64,000 nucleotides of DNA, from NCBI RefSeq assembly GCF_003473485.1, contig NC_053045.1, positions 53,858,494-53,922,493 of the forward strand, given 5' to 3'. Shown here one piece after another: positions 34,892-46,902 of this stretch (its first letter is position 1; every line of letters begins with the position of its first letter). The position numbers were made by a program, and so were the translations under genes. The stretch is from Medicago truncatula (lineage: Eukaryota; Streptophyta; Magnoliopsida; Fabales; Fabaceae). Below the pieces are notes generated by a model, which was not told the origin of the DNA, did no database searches, and was given only the letters and a program-made list of their open reading frames with translations.

Positions 34892-35549
34892 GAATTATGC
34901 TCTTCACCCAGCACTTTTCGCTCGCGTGCTGCAGCCGTTTCAAAAATATCTCTGCGCTAGTTAACTCACGCGGCATGAGTTAACTCATGAAAGTTATAAA
35001 CTCAGCGTGAGTCGCTGAGTTAACTCACGCTAGGGAAAATGTGAATTTTCTTATTCATTTGACAGCTAGTATTGCTTTGTAATTGCTATATATGCTATAC
35101 CATGCAGCAAGCAACCTTGTTCTATCCATCAGTTCATATTAGAGAATTTTATCTAGTATAAACACATGTGATTATACCATGCAGCAAGCAACTCTCGGCT
35201 GAACAAGTGAAAATTTTCTTAAGTGTTTTAGACAATAGTGGTCACCACCTAATCATAGGCTAATATAGCTATCTTAACATGTGTTGTTTGTCCAAAACTC
35301 CATCTCATCCATCTTCTTTTTCATTGAATGCAACCTGGCCAACTTCTGATTTTGGATTGAAATGCATCTTGGCTATGCAGCAATAAAAACATGACTGTCC
35401 TTTTGGAATTATGAACTAGCGTGAGTTAACTCACGCAGCGTTACTTAACTAACGCATAGTTTTACACTTGCATTAGTTAACTAGCGCAAGAGTAAATTTA
35501 GAACGGTTGCAGGGCGCGAGCAAAATGTGCAGGGTGGATAGCAGAATTC
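34892..35549. mobile_element. Mutator-like MITE with perfect 9-bp target duplication
   Basis: The left end GAATTATGCTCTTCACCC and the inverted right end GAATTCTGCTATCCACCC open long imperfect inverted repeats that continue through GCTCGCG, CTGCA and TAGTTAACT. It is flanked by TTAGAAATT at 34883-34891 and 35550-35558. The arms are GC-richer than the centre. The word GTTAACTCACGC and its complement recur several times in each arm. No coding sequence in 658 bp. Confidence 0.85.
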
Positions 35550-35558
35550 TTAGAAATT

Positions 35559-38150
35559 GTGTCAATTTATTTATAAAAAATTGAATTTGTTTTCAATAAA
35601 TATTTACTATTTATAGAGTCAATAACATGTGATCTCTTTCATCTCTTACAAACATCCAAAATCATGAAATGTGAACAAACTTAATGGAATGTTAAAGATT
35701 AAGCTAAAAAAGTTCCATTAATATTTCATTGTATAAGTGAGTTTTTAATCAATTTTTTGTATTTTGTATTTTTCTATGTACATGCGATGATGTGAATCGT
35801 ACATGTACATATGCGTCTTTTAAAAATTAACATAGATGTCAACTGATTCAATGTAGCACCTTCATGCGATAGCCTGGGAGAGGGATAATTGTTGGTACAG
35901 TTGGAGTTTGACATACAACCATGAACCAACCAACATATCTATACTAATTTCAAAAAATGACTTAATTATTGTTATTATTTTTTTTGAGAGAAGACTTAAT
36001 TATTGTTATAACATGTCTCACTATCGAACACGTCTCTTATCATAAGTGTGTGTGCTACAGAAAGCAATAATATAAGCATGAGCGAGAATAAAAAACCTGA
36101 TTGCACAAAGTTATTTTCAAAATGCTATCATGTTTAACACACTCCGTTGAGTATGACTCATATATAGACACATAAGAAGGGCAAGGGGCAAAGGAGTTAA
36201 ACTAGCGTAGTTAAGCTCCCTTCACACCCGCCCTTACGTTTGGCCCAAACATTTGTTAGGCCTAACTATTTGTTGTGGCGAAGACTAGGTGGTACGGGGA
36301 ACGATATCCCCCGCGGTACAATTCGAGGGTATTGTTGGACTATAGATCGTAGTATTATATATGCCTTGTAACATGTAAGTGCACTCTTTTCTATGTCTGG
36401 GAATGTTTGGTTAAGTTTTGAGTGATGTCTCGTAGATTAGTTATATCTTAGGATCATTATATATATTTTAAATCTTCACCAAAATGATTTTATTTGCATA
36501 AAAAACTGTTTTCGAATAAAATTTTGTTTTGAATGATTTGAATCATGGCTCATCGTTTTTGTGATTAGAATCATAATGACTCAAATCATTCTTCGTTATT
36601 CTTTTTGCAACAAATCATCATTCTACATGCTTTGAGATTCAAATCATGAATGGATTTCTGAAAATCCATATATTCTGTTTGCAACAATTTGAATCACAAA
36701 TCTGATGATTTGAATAATTCTTTATCAGGAAAATCAATCTTTAAACGAACCCAATAATTATTTTTAACATATAATTCAACTCACTAAATGAGCGATTCAA
36801 ATGACAAAGGGGTTTAAGCTATTTTCTAGCTTTCTCTTGTTCTAAAACCTTCTAACTATAAATATAAACCTCTTTCCCACTTTTTCATTAATGAAGTGTT
36901 CATTCACTTTTCGCTCGTCTCTCTCTCAAAAATCTTACTAAAAAACTTTCATCATGATTCGTTGTGAGGATGATTCGAAGTTAGTTATGCAATTAGGTTT
37001 GTGTATGGTTTGTTTCTTTTAAGGAATTTAAGGGTGCTCAAAGCTCTAAAGGATACAAGAGACATTCCTTTCTCCTTCAAAGGGTTGGGGAAATTTTCTT
37101 GAGGTTCAATACCGAGGGAATTTGATAGAGCACCTAGCAATGAAATGATCTTGTTGAAGATTACTCAAGGATTGGAAAGCAGCAGAAGATTTGAAGGTCT
37201 TGAGGTTCAACAAATTATATTAGAGATGACTATCTTGTAATAGGTTTCGTATCTCTAATAGTATATCTTGTTGAATTTCTTTGATTAATTTGGTGTTGCC
37301 CCATCTTTTTGGTTGCTTTATTTCATATCAATATTATTAATTGGAGTGCCGGAGATGATTATTGTTTTTTTTTTACATGTTATCAAGTCATAATGATCAT
37401 TTGCCCTTCTAATTTTGTCTAAGAAAACAAACATTTAACCCTTAAATTTAGGATTAAGTATATTTTTGGTCATTATAAAATTTTTAATTTTTCTTTTTAG
37501 TCAATCTAAATTTTTTCATCATGTTTTAGTCCCCTAAATATTTTTTGTCACCACTTCAAAATTTTAATTTTTTTTTCCAGTTATGTTTAGTATATTATAG
37601 AAATCGCTTTTACAAAATTTTCATTTTTGAACAAATGATTAATTAAATATGAACTATTAAATTATTAGTGGTTAAAAATTCATATTTTGGGATAAAAAAT
37701 CATTCAAAAATGTGAACGTGAACTTATATATTCATGAACCAAAAGCCATGACGGAATTCGTAAAAAAAAAAAAAACCACGACGGAAAACATTTAATGATC
37801 AAAATTGCTAAATTATTTTTAAAAGATTAAAAACAAAATTTAAGATATTTATAAACAAAAATAAAACTTATTTACCAGTTAAATTTATAATTAAACATTC
37901 TTAAAAGAAAATTATAATAACTAAACACCAAAATTTTGTTAAAAAAATCACCAAAATTCATCATTTTTGAGTAAAAATATCCATGTTCATATAATAGGAT
38001 TATATAAATTAGAGTAATCCTAACAACCATTTCTCTAACATTTACTTTTTATCTTTTATTGGATAAAATTTATGTGGTTTACCACCATATTACCATAATC
38101 CATTTTTAAAGATAGAATACATGAGTTTTATCCAATTAGAGAGTTTAATT
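35559..38150. other. Intergenic DNA, no gene recognised
   Basis: AT-rich with repeat-like patches. A GC-richer segment at 36180-36360 (ACGATATCCCCCGCGG) and the stretch 36890-37340 (CCTTCAAAGGGTTGG, CTTGAGGTTCAA twice) read like retrotransposon internal or LTR sequence but contain no recognisable protein. Around 37440-37600 phrases such as TATTTTTGGTCA resemble Mutator-type foldback arms. No reliable element boundary was found. Confidence 0.4.
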
Positions 38151-38260
38151 CAAGCTGGCAAAGGCATTGCATAATTTATGCAGAGGCTGAGGTTCGAACC
38201 TGAACACTCCACTTCTCCACGTTTAATTGTGCGAGCTCTAACCACTACAGTACTACACCG
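38151..38260 (+). mobile_element. 5'-truncated tRNA-derived SINE
   Basis: It shares GCATTGCATAATTTATGCAG, the B-box region GAGGTTCGAACCTG and CACTTCTCCACGTTTAATTG with the copy at 19.5 kb, but the A-box head is missing. It lies about 150 bp upstream of the MIS12 start codon and so may contribute to that promoter region. Confidence 0.65.
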
Positions 38261-38415
38261 AAGAGATAAATAGTAGTTAATAAAAGTTTGGGTGTTTGTA
38301 GAAGTTACCGTTTAACCCCCCATACGAAGATAAAGTTTGGTTAGGGTGGTAGTAACAGAAGAAGTGAAGAAAGAGGCACATACATTAGGTTGTTTTGAAA
38401 TTTGGGGAATCGAAT

Positions 38416-40621
38416 ATGGCGGGAATGGAAGGAAGCATGAGCAGCGAGAGCGATGCGATTTTCGAATCGGTGATGAATTTGAATCCACAACTCTTCTTCA
38501 ACGAAGTTCTCAACACTGTTGATGATTTCGTCCTCGATACTTTCGATTTCTACTTCCAGTAACCCCTTTCGCTTCTTCTTCTTCTTTCAAATTTTAATTG
38601 TTGTTATACCAAATTGATTAAATTTAAATTAAATCTCGTTGTTTCAGGGAAGCATCCACCAAGCTCAATGCTGAAGCTACTCAAAGATCCCAACATCTCA
38701 CACAGGTTTCATTTCTCTCCTTCCTTCATTCTAAGAAATTTCTTAATTCAATTTAATTAAGTTTAATTAGAGTAATTAACGAACACTATGATTAAAATTG
38801 ATTATTTATTTATTTGTTTGTTTTTGTGAAAGGGTGTTGATTGCATTCGACAAAAGGTTCAATCTGTTTTGGATCAAAAGCTCACTGTTTGGGAAAAATA
38901 CTGTCTTTATCACTGTTTTTCTCTTCCCCAAGGCTTTCAATTACCAAACACTCTCAATGTATGTTCTGCTCCAACTTGTTGTTATTCACTAATTATGGTC
39001 AATGTGGCCTCAATCACAGTCCATTGCAGTCACAGAGACATCAAAATTCTCTGATATTGCGGCGCACATTGTGGTTACGTACCTTTATTTAAAGAGATTA
39101 AAGGAAATGCACTGTCAGTGTAAAGTTATTTTACACTGACAACCAATCACAATTTTCCAAGATATCAAACAATACAATTATGTTACTCTTTTTTCAATTT
39201 CTTTATTTTAAAAATGTATAATATGATGTGGCAAATTGAAAACTTGCGATTGAATGTTTGTGTAAAATAAGTTTTCATCAATAGTGTATATTCCTTATTC
39301 TCTTTTCTAAAACCTTCTTCCTTTGTATAATTTTTTCTTAAGAAAGTGTACTTTCTTTCAGGGTGAAACAAGTGGGAATGACATTAATCCTGGTTCTACT
39401 TCTGATCCAGAATTAGATGCTCAATTAGAATCATTGAGGAAAAAACTAGCTGAGGTAACAAGAGTGTAGAATGTAGATTGTTAAAAGTCTTCATTTTGTA
39501 GATAGCGAAGTTGTTACTTATTTTGTTTCTCATTTGATTTATCTTGGTAATAAATGTGTTGTCAGGTGGGGAAAGAGTCTGAAATGCTGAATCAAGAAAT
39601 TCATGCATTAGAGAGTCAGTCTTCTCACAATGCTCGGTATATCAACGAGGCAGTACAATTATTTGAGCAAAACTCTTACACTGAGTTGTTTCAGGGTAAT
39701 TTAAGAGCTTCTTATCATCCTTTTGCTCATGTTTTAACGTTTTGCAGATAAGACCCTGTGCTACTCAGAACTAGTATTGATACTGTTTTTATGATTTCTA
39801 TTTAATCAATCCCGGGATTCTCCATTTTGGTACCTGTTTGTATGCATTAACTATATTAACACATGTATATTGCTTTTCTCATGCAGTTTTATGATACAAA
39901 AGAACATTGAATTATTTGGATACGGTTTTGTTTTGTTTTCCAATTACACAGTCAGTAATATTAGAAACTATTGTCTCAGAATATTTTAGCAAATAATGAA
40001 CATCCAGGATAGTCCATTTTTGATTGTGTTTTATACTTCTTTTAATGCTTTCATGTCTACATGTAAAGATTAAGATAAGATTTGTTTGAAAGGGGGGCAG
40101 CATTTTGGGGGCACCAATAAAGGTACCATAGGTCAGGATGTTAATATTGTGAACCTTAGTAAAAGAGAAATGAAACAAATAATGTCAAAAATTTCCTGGA
40201 GCTCTGCACTATTGCAAGCAGGAAAGAATGAATTTGTTTTTTCTGATTGAAATTATTAACAAATTATTAGCTAATATTATATGTTGAACTTTAAGTCAGT
40301 AGATTTTTACAATTATGATTGTGTTCCTTAGAGATCATGACTACCGCCTCAGAACTTCGAATGAAGATGGGAAAGCTTAACACCAACATGATTGAAGAGA
40401 CAGGAAAAGTGAAAGCAAAAAGGATTGACAACAATAAAATGGACATTTCTGCTATATATGCTTCCAAAGGTAACCAAAATATCATTCATTCTTCTGCAAC
40501 ATGAATTAATTTTCACAGGCTGAACTCCATAGTTCTGATTTGAACTTTTCTGGATGCAGGCCTATCTAATACGAAATTCGAAGATCTTCAAGAATATGTA
40601 ACTCTTATGAAGAGCACGTGA
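38416..40621 (+). CDS. MIS12: Kinetochore protein MIS12, 249 aa, seven exons
   Basis: Exons: 38416-38558, 38648-38705, 38833-38958, 39362-39454, 39566-39695, 40332-40469, 40560-40621 (TGA). All introns are GT-AG and the 750 bases stay in frame. The N-terminus has the MIS12 signature SVMNLNPQLFFNEVLNTVDD, then the (Q)KLTVWEKYC and FSLPQGFQLP region. The middle is coiled-coil-like (LDAQLESLRKKLAE, MLNQEIHALE, ASELRMKMGKLN). The tail is FEDLQEYVTLMKST. MIS12 is the core of the four-subunit MIS12/MIND complex linking centromeric chromatin to the NDC80 complex; known plant homologues are about 240 residues. It is convergent with the SPPA gene on the minus strand. A 5'-truncated SINE lies just upstream. 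ATG at 38416 is chosen as the first in frame; a second ATG (38425) is possible. Confidence 0.93.
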
Positions 40622-41563
40622 GCTTGTATATAATTTTCATCAAGCCAGTTGGACTGGTCTTATCACTCATGCTTGCTGTACCTGTAATTGTTTATTGGTA
40701 GTTTATTAGTTGGAATTTTCCTCTCTTGTACTGAAATTAATGGATTTAAATTATTCGGAGATACCTGAAGAATCTCGTAGTCTTTCTCAATTTGGTTGTG
40801 CAAAGGCAGAAGCTAGAAGTTTGTAAGTGATAGGTACCAAAGTGAAGTGCCTGACAAGTTATAGGGAGATACTTGTGTTTCTTTAATTATTAATTTGAAT
40901 TAATTGTTAGCTGAGTTTACTAGGTTGTAGTAAAGCCCTATATTGTGATAAAACTATTTTTGCATTGCTAACATTTTGACGAGATTTCTTTTTACTGCAC
41001 ACAAAAGGTGAATATGTAAAGGGAAAGTAGAAGGGAAATATAAGCACATGTTAAGGTATAAATGTTTACTTGTTTTTTTATTGTTTATTGATTCGTTGAT
41101 GTTCAAAAATAATTTTACTGGTGTTTTTGTGAGTCATACAGGGTTATGGTATTTCAAATGTACAGTACTTGGTTGTTCCTTTAGAAGGTAAAGGTTCACT
41201 TGGTCCAACATCTTATGTCATTTGAAGTTTATGTTACTTATTTGCGGCCTTTTAAAGTCTCTGGCATTTACTTAATGTAGAACTTATGACAACTGAAGTG
41301 TTTTATGATCTTTGGTGGTTAAACATTCTGTTATAATTAAATTCTTGAGGATTTTGTCGTCTATTTTCCAAAATATTGTGCTGCTTGTCTATGCATTACA
41401 AACACTACTATTAAGGTTATAGACTAAGGTTATAGACTCATGATCTTCCACTTTTTCATTAACTTATGTTGTGAGTGTATGTATGTAAATGTTGATCAGA
41501 AGAATATAGAGATTTTTGGGTGCCTTAGCAAGAGTGTATAGTATGATCAATAATTTTCTTTAT

Positions 41564-42430
41564 TTAGTCCCCATGTATTTTTTTTTCTTCATAGCAATAC
41601 AAATGTAGCAAATGAGTGAAAAACTTTAGGGGGAACCACCATAGTGTTCCATTGTACTCTTGAACCTCACTAGTTGGTTGAGTACCATGCTCAGCAGGAA
41701 GAGATACAATCTGTAAAATTAAACGATTCTCAGTCACTCTGACTCCTGTAGGCAAAGTCGTACGTCTTGGAGCCGTCCTAAAAAACTATTCACTGAAATC
41801 CAAAATTGGCCTCTTGAGTTCCTCTTAATGTTATTTGGTCTTCCAGCAAGTAGCATGAATAATTCTGATGAATTTGCTCTTGGTCCTTTCAGCCACACTT
41901 TCCAAACTTTGAAGGTTAGAAATTCGCTAACAAGTGCGAATGAGCCATCTCTACTTATTGCCACACCAGTTGGCACTGCAAGATTGCTTAGCAACACTGT
42001 TGTTTGGTTGGTGCTAGGATCATATCTCAACTGGCTTCCTGAATGATCTCCACTGTCTACCAGTGTGCGGAAATCCCTACAAAAAATCAAGTGATGTGAA
42101 CATTTGTAACTGTAATGCTGAATTGGCATTTAGGTGCAAAAGACATTTTAAGTAGACAAACTATGCTTACTTGAGCTGGAATTTAGCGCTAGCTATGGTA
42201 AAATAAACGATTCCAGTGTTTGGGTCTACATCCAAACACAGTAGAATTGACTTGTGCAGGTCCAACTAATTGGGTTGCTTTACCTCCATAAGTAGTCCAT
42301 AATAAGCATCGGCTATATACAAATCGCCTGTCTGATTATTGAAACTCCATCCTAATGGCCTCCCACATGTCGGTTGGAGTGCTGAGAAGTCATCAAGGCC
42401 ATCACAGATTGTCTTGTTCCCGATAAAAAA
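41564..42430 (-). pseudogene. Strictosidine synthase-like pseudogene
   Basis: Minus-strand pieces: PTCGRPLGWSFNNQTGDLYI and ADAYYGLL, then after a frame change LDVDPNTGIVYFTIASAKFQ ending at a GT donor (exon end 42171). The next exon (from 42076) reads FRTLVDSGDHSGSQLRYDPS, then NLAVPTGVAISRDGSFALVS and GRPNNIKRNSRGQFWISVNS, and after another frame change SEVQEYNGTLW. This is the six-bladed propeller of strictosidine synthase-like proteins of plants. The first exon is missing, there are at least two frameshifts, and a stop lies in the LYIADAYYGLL exon. It lies between MIS12 and SPPA in the intact block only. Confidence 0.82.
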
Positions 42431-42870
42431 TATATATTATGGATTGTCCTAACAACTGAGTTAAGTTCATGAAGACTTTATGATTCATCTCTTCTAAGCC
42501 TAACTAATTCCCTATATTTAAAAAAAAAATTGATGATAACGGAGGAGTTTGCTACCCAATTGGAGGAATTTGTTTCAAAATTTACTATTTAAAAAAAAAA
42601 AAAAATTATACGTTTTTAGAAAAATTATTTTTTTGCCTTTATCACTTCCAAACCAATATAATTCCGTATGTTTTAAAAAATTTATTAACATGACGGGGGT
42701 GGGTATAAGTCCGGGAAGAGTTTGCTTCCAAATTTACTATTTTTTATTTTTTTTTTAAATAATTTTGTTTTTTTGGTAGTGTAAAAATGATTTTGTTTAT
42801 GGTTTATCACTTCCAAACCAAACCTAAAACTAATTTCATATATTTTGCTAATAAAAAAACAGATCAGTTG

Positions 42871-43011
42871 TCCCGTAAGTGTAGCTCAGTTGGTAGCTAC
42901 AGAGAAATTTTGTACAGGAGCCGGGGTTTGAATCCCGAATTCTCTATTTCTCCACACATATGTGTGAATTTAGCCTAATAGCTACTTGACAAAAACAAAA
43001 AAAAAAAAAAC
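42871..43011 (+). mobile_element. tRNA-derived SINE
   Basis: A box TAGCTCAGTTGGTAG and B box GGGTTTGAATCCC, followed by ATTTCTCCACACATATG, TAGCTACTTGAC and a poly(A) at about 42996-43010. Same family as the copies at 18.3, 19.5 and 38.2 kb. No clear target duplication. Confidence 0.75.
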
Positions 43012-43139
43012 CGGATTTTTTTTTTCTTTTCCCCTTCTTATTCGATTCTCTTTGTTTTAGTTTAATTGTTTTTGTTATCACTTCCAAACCAAGCCTAAAT
43101 CTAAGCTGCTGTTACTATATATATTTTTTTTTTAAAAAG

Positions 43140-43835
43140 TTAAAATGAAATTTATTTAAAACACATATAATCCTAGCAAGCACAAGGAATACTAGGCTAT
43201 GAGACTTAAAAAACAACATACAAAGAAAAAGTGTTCCGTATATATGCGGAACACCCAAACAAACACTCACATATCAAATACAAACTTCTACAAAAAACCA
43301 AAAATACTCACCACTGAGGCCCTCGAAACCAATAAAAACTAGACACCAAACCCATAAGTCATCTCCAAAAACCAAAGTCTAAACGCATGCGCAATAGCAG
43401 AAACAAATCTTGTACGAAACCGTTGCAAAACGTCTCCAAAATAACCACCAAACCTACCAAAAACCCACGTAACCGCACCTTAAACAAGTCATACCGTCTA
43501 ACATCCATGTATCTGAAAACCCCTCAACAACAAACTCATAGAAGAAAACCCATAAAAAGCATAACCACCACAAGCACCACCACCACCACCAAAACTACCA
43601 TTAACCACCACAAAAACCACCATTAATCCTCACCAAAAACAAGCACCAAACACCACGAGCATCACCATAAAAAACCAACACCAGCCACCACGAGCATCAC
43701 CACCAAAAACCACCACGAACACCACCACAAAAGACCCAATATTAACACCACCATGAAAACCACCAGGAAGGGTGACAAACCAACCAAAAAGCAACATACG
43801 AGCTCCTCAACATCATCACCACAAACAAAACTCAC

Positions 43836-43885
<50 letters not shown>

Positions 43886-44349
43886 ATCACCAAAATTTAT
43901 TCACGTCGAGTTATACCACAACTGTACCACTCGCGGATAAAACGATAAAGGACAAACAAATCAACGCCGTACAAAGGCGGAACACCGAATACAAACTAAA
44001 ATACTCCAGGAACCGTAAAAAACCAAACCGAACAGTCCACCTCCCAACTAGTGCTAAAGCTAAAATATAGAAAGGGGTAAAAATATAGCAGGAACCAAAA
44101 TAGCATTGGCAGTACACTAGAACCCAACAAAGCATACTATTGCTTCAAACACTAGCTCCCAAACTAAAGAACAGGCGCTGACATTACATAGTAGTACACC
44201 AGAAAAAATAAACCAAAGCCAACTAAAATCAATTAACACCAACGGCCACTAACAGAAGAAAAACATCAAATACTCAGATGGTTTATTATTAATAGCATTG
44301 ACCCTTTTCAAACTCTTCTTCTTCGTAACTTTCTTTGCATTCGTCCCCA
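43140..44349 (-). mobile_element. Probable LINE-like 3' remnants
   Basis: On the minus strand two related tails occur: one with GTGTTCCGCCTTTGTACGGC ending at the (AT)n, the other with GTGTTCCGCATATATACGG ending ATTTCATTTTAAC plus A's. Such tails resemble those of plant L1 elements. Between them is a CCACCA-rich stretch (43560-43760) of low complexity. A short basic frame starting MGTNAKKVTKKKSLKRVNAI lies at 44349-44248 on the minus strand. There is no reverse-transcriptase motif, so the class is tentative. Confidence 0.35.
43839..43882. repeat. (AT)n microsatellite
   Basis: About 42 bases of perfect AT alternation, located where a poly(A)-like tail of a LINE-type repeat would be expected on the minus strand. 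Confidence 0.95.
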
Positions 44350-44539
44350 TTTTGGTATGAAAACCCTAAAATTGGATTAACAGAAAACCACCCGTATATT
44401 AAAATCAATGTCAATGCCCAACAAATTTAATAATGTGTCATCATAGTTTAATAGGCTACATTTTTTGTTGACAAAATTTAATAGGCTACATGGCCATCTA
44501 TTAGTATTACTTTATTACTATACTAAAATCATGTGAAAC

Positions 44540-44679
44540 GTCTAGAAGTCCTAGCTCAACTGACAAATGCCAAAATTGCAAGGCCGGACGTTGTGACCCG
44601 GGTTCGAACCCGGGACCTCACAGTTGTGTGTGAGTTTATTTTCAGTGGATTACCACTTCATCTAAGACCAAAAAAAAAA
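44540..44679 (+). mobile_element. SINE with perfect 15-bp target duplication
   Basis: A-box-like CTAGCTCAACTGAC, B box GGGTTCGAACCCGGG, then GTGTGTGAGTTTATTTTCAG and a poly(A). It is flanked by AAAATCATGTGAAAC at 44525-44539 and 44680-44694, identical. The perfect duplication argues for a fairly recent insertion. The body after the B box differs from the 19.5-kb family, so it is a second SINE family. Confidence 0.88.
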
Positions 44680-45240
44680 AAAATCATGTGAAACCACTTG
44701 AGTTGATTTGATGGTATTGATTTGAGATTTCGTGTTTCTTTTTGAGGATTCAAGTTCGATTCTTTCCGGTGTCAATTTGGATGAACATTTAGCTTCTTAA
44801 AAAAAAAACTATATTAAAATCATGTCTAATATTGACCAAAAAAGAATATGTCTAATATTGACCAAAAAAGAATCATGTCAAATAAATTTACTAATGTGTT
44901 TCGGTTAATTTCTTAATGATCCTAATTTAAGGCTACATGGTCATTTCTATAGATAACTTCAAAATTGATAACAAAGTTCTAAACAAGAAAACCGATATGG
45001 TAGAAAAAGGAGGAAAAAAAACCGGTGGTAGTAAAAATAATGAACAATTTTTTTTTTTTGTTTAAAAATTTGGAACACTTTTCTTTTGAAGGAAAAAAAA
45101 TTGGAACACTTGAATATTATTAAAAAAAAAAATCGGTAGCAAGCTCCTTTGAAAAAAAAAAACAGTATTTTTTTTCTAGTTTAAAACAGTTATAATATTA
45201 AAATGAGCAATTGTATATTATAAAAAAATTCACAAGGAGC

Positions 45241-46000
45241 ACAAAACTACATTAATGTTGATATTTAGAAAATAGTCATTATTTTTCAAATTTTATCATA
45301 TCAACAAATAAAAATTTACTTTTTGATATATAACCAAATAAAATCTATAACAAACGCAGTGCAAATATTTAACAGATTTTTGCATATACAAGAGAAAAAT
45401 ATTTAATAGAAATATTTAACGGAATGTAAATAAATTCTCAATATCATTCTTTCAAAAAAAAAAAAATCTCAATATCATGAAATTGTTTCCATGTCACAAA
45501 TGATGCTTTATTTTATTTATTTAAATTTTATGCATGTGTGTAATTGAATCAATTACAAAATTTTTATCATATTCAAACATAAAAATTTGTTTATGCCATA
45601 TATAAGCACGTAAATCCAAAACGAACACGGTGCAAATATTTAACGGCTTTTACATATAAAATAAATGAATATTCAATAGAAACATACGTTAACTTTGGTA
45701 TTTTAAAAATGCTCATGAGTTTTTTTTTTTTTTTTTTTTTTAAATTATCATATCATAACTTTCTAATAAATAAACTTAAAAATTTGTTTAAAAAGATATA
45801 AACACATAATATCCGCAACGGAAGCGGTGCAAATATTTAAATGTTTTTTATCTATATAGAATAAATATAAAAACGTTATTAATTTTAATAATTCTTGTTT
45901 AATATCTTTAAACATTTCAAAATATTAATAATATAAAAAAAAACATTTTTTTTTAAAGAATAATAAAAAACATTTCAAAAATAAACAATTATTTAACGGA
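45241..46000. repeat. Diverged long tandem repeats
   Basis: The phrase GTGCAAATATTTAA, preceded by a variant of ATATAA..CA..TAA.ATC...AACG and followed by TTTT...CATATA and ATAAA, occurs near 45359, 45630 and 45828. A fourth, partial relative lies near 45985. Spacing is about 271 and 197 bp, so the copies are diverged and partly deleted. The surrounding DNA is over three-quarters A+T by eye. This may be an old satellite-like or transposon-internal repeat. Confidence 0.5.
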
Positions 46001-46205
46001 TTTTTCTATATAAAATAAACAATTATTTAACAAAACACTATTAATGTTAATAATTTTTATTTAATATCTGTTAAAACATTTTAAAATATTAATAATATAA
46101 TTGTTAATAATTTTTATTTAATACCTTTTTTTGACAAATTTTTTATTTAATATCTTTAAACATTTCAAAATATTAATAATATAATTGTTTTTTCATATAT
46201 TTAAT

Positions 46206-46465
46206 GGGATTTGCTAGAACACACCCATAGTTTTTATGTGGGAGTGTTTTAACAAGCTACACCTTAAGGTGCATTTCACTACTTTTTAGTTATAATTTGC
46301 TAAAACACACATTCAAAAAAATAAGTGGGTGTATCCTAGCAAATGCCTATAGGAGTTGCTAACATACACCCACTTATTTTTTAAAATGTGTGTTTTAGCA
46401 ACATTCACCTTAAGGTGTATTTAACAATTTTTTAGTTATATCTTTGCTAAAACACACCTTAATAA
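46206..46465. mobile_element. Two adjacent copies of a short foldback MITE
   Basis: The first unit, 46206-46347, has ends GGGATTTGCTAGAACACACC and, inverted, GGCATTTGCTAGGATACACC. A second unit from about 46352 starts GGAGTTGCTAACATACACCC and closes near 46465 with TTTGCTAAAACACACC. Both contain ACCTTAAGGTG, itself a palindrome. Target duplications are not clear. Confidence 0.55.
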
Positions 46466-46902
46466 AAACTAGTATCTGTATCATTTCATAACTGAAATTC
46501 ACATGAAATTCACACTACATAGATGACTAGGAGGAGAGTTCAATGGCAACATGCCCTGGGACGCAATAGTCGAACAGACTCAATCTCACATCACTTACCC
46601 CTCCTCTCTGCACCCAATCATTAGGACATTAGATTTGCTTAGCCAATGTGAATCCAAACAAGAGCTAAGTATCTCGTAAAAAACTATATTTGTGTAGAGG
46701 AGCGTTTCTGATTTGCATTCAGAATACAAATTTTTCAACATTGGTTCCAACTACGTAATAGATAGAGAAATTAGATTTCTCAGTGGGTTTCATGTAGATC
46801 TGCTATTATACAATGCAAAACATAAAGAGAAGAAAATCACTCTCTTTATTCCATGTACATCTTCTATTATTATACAACAATGAAGAAACTCTCACCCTCT
46901 CT

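Noticed and set aside
43387..43626. Thr/His-rich frame with repeated TTTST
   Set aside because: It is encoded by low-complexity CCACCA repeats in a transposon-like region and has no domain.
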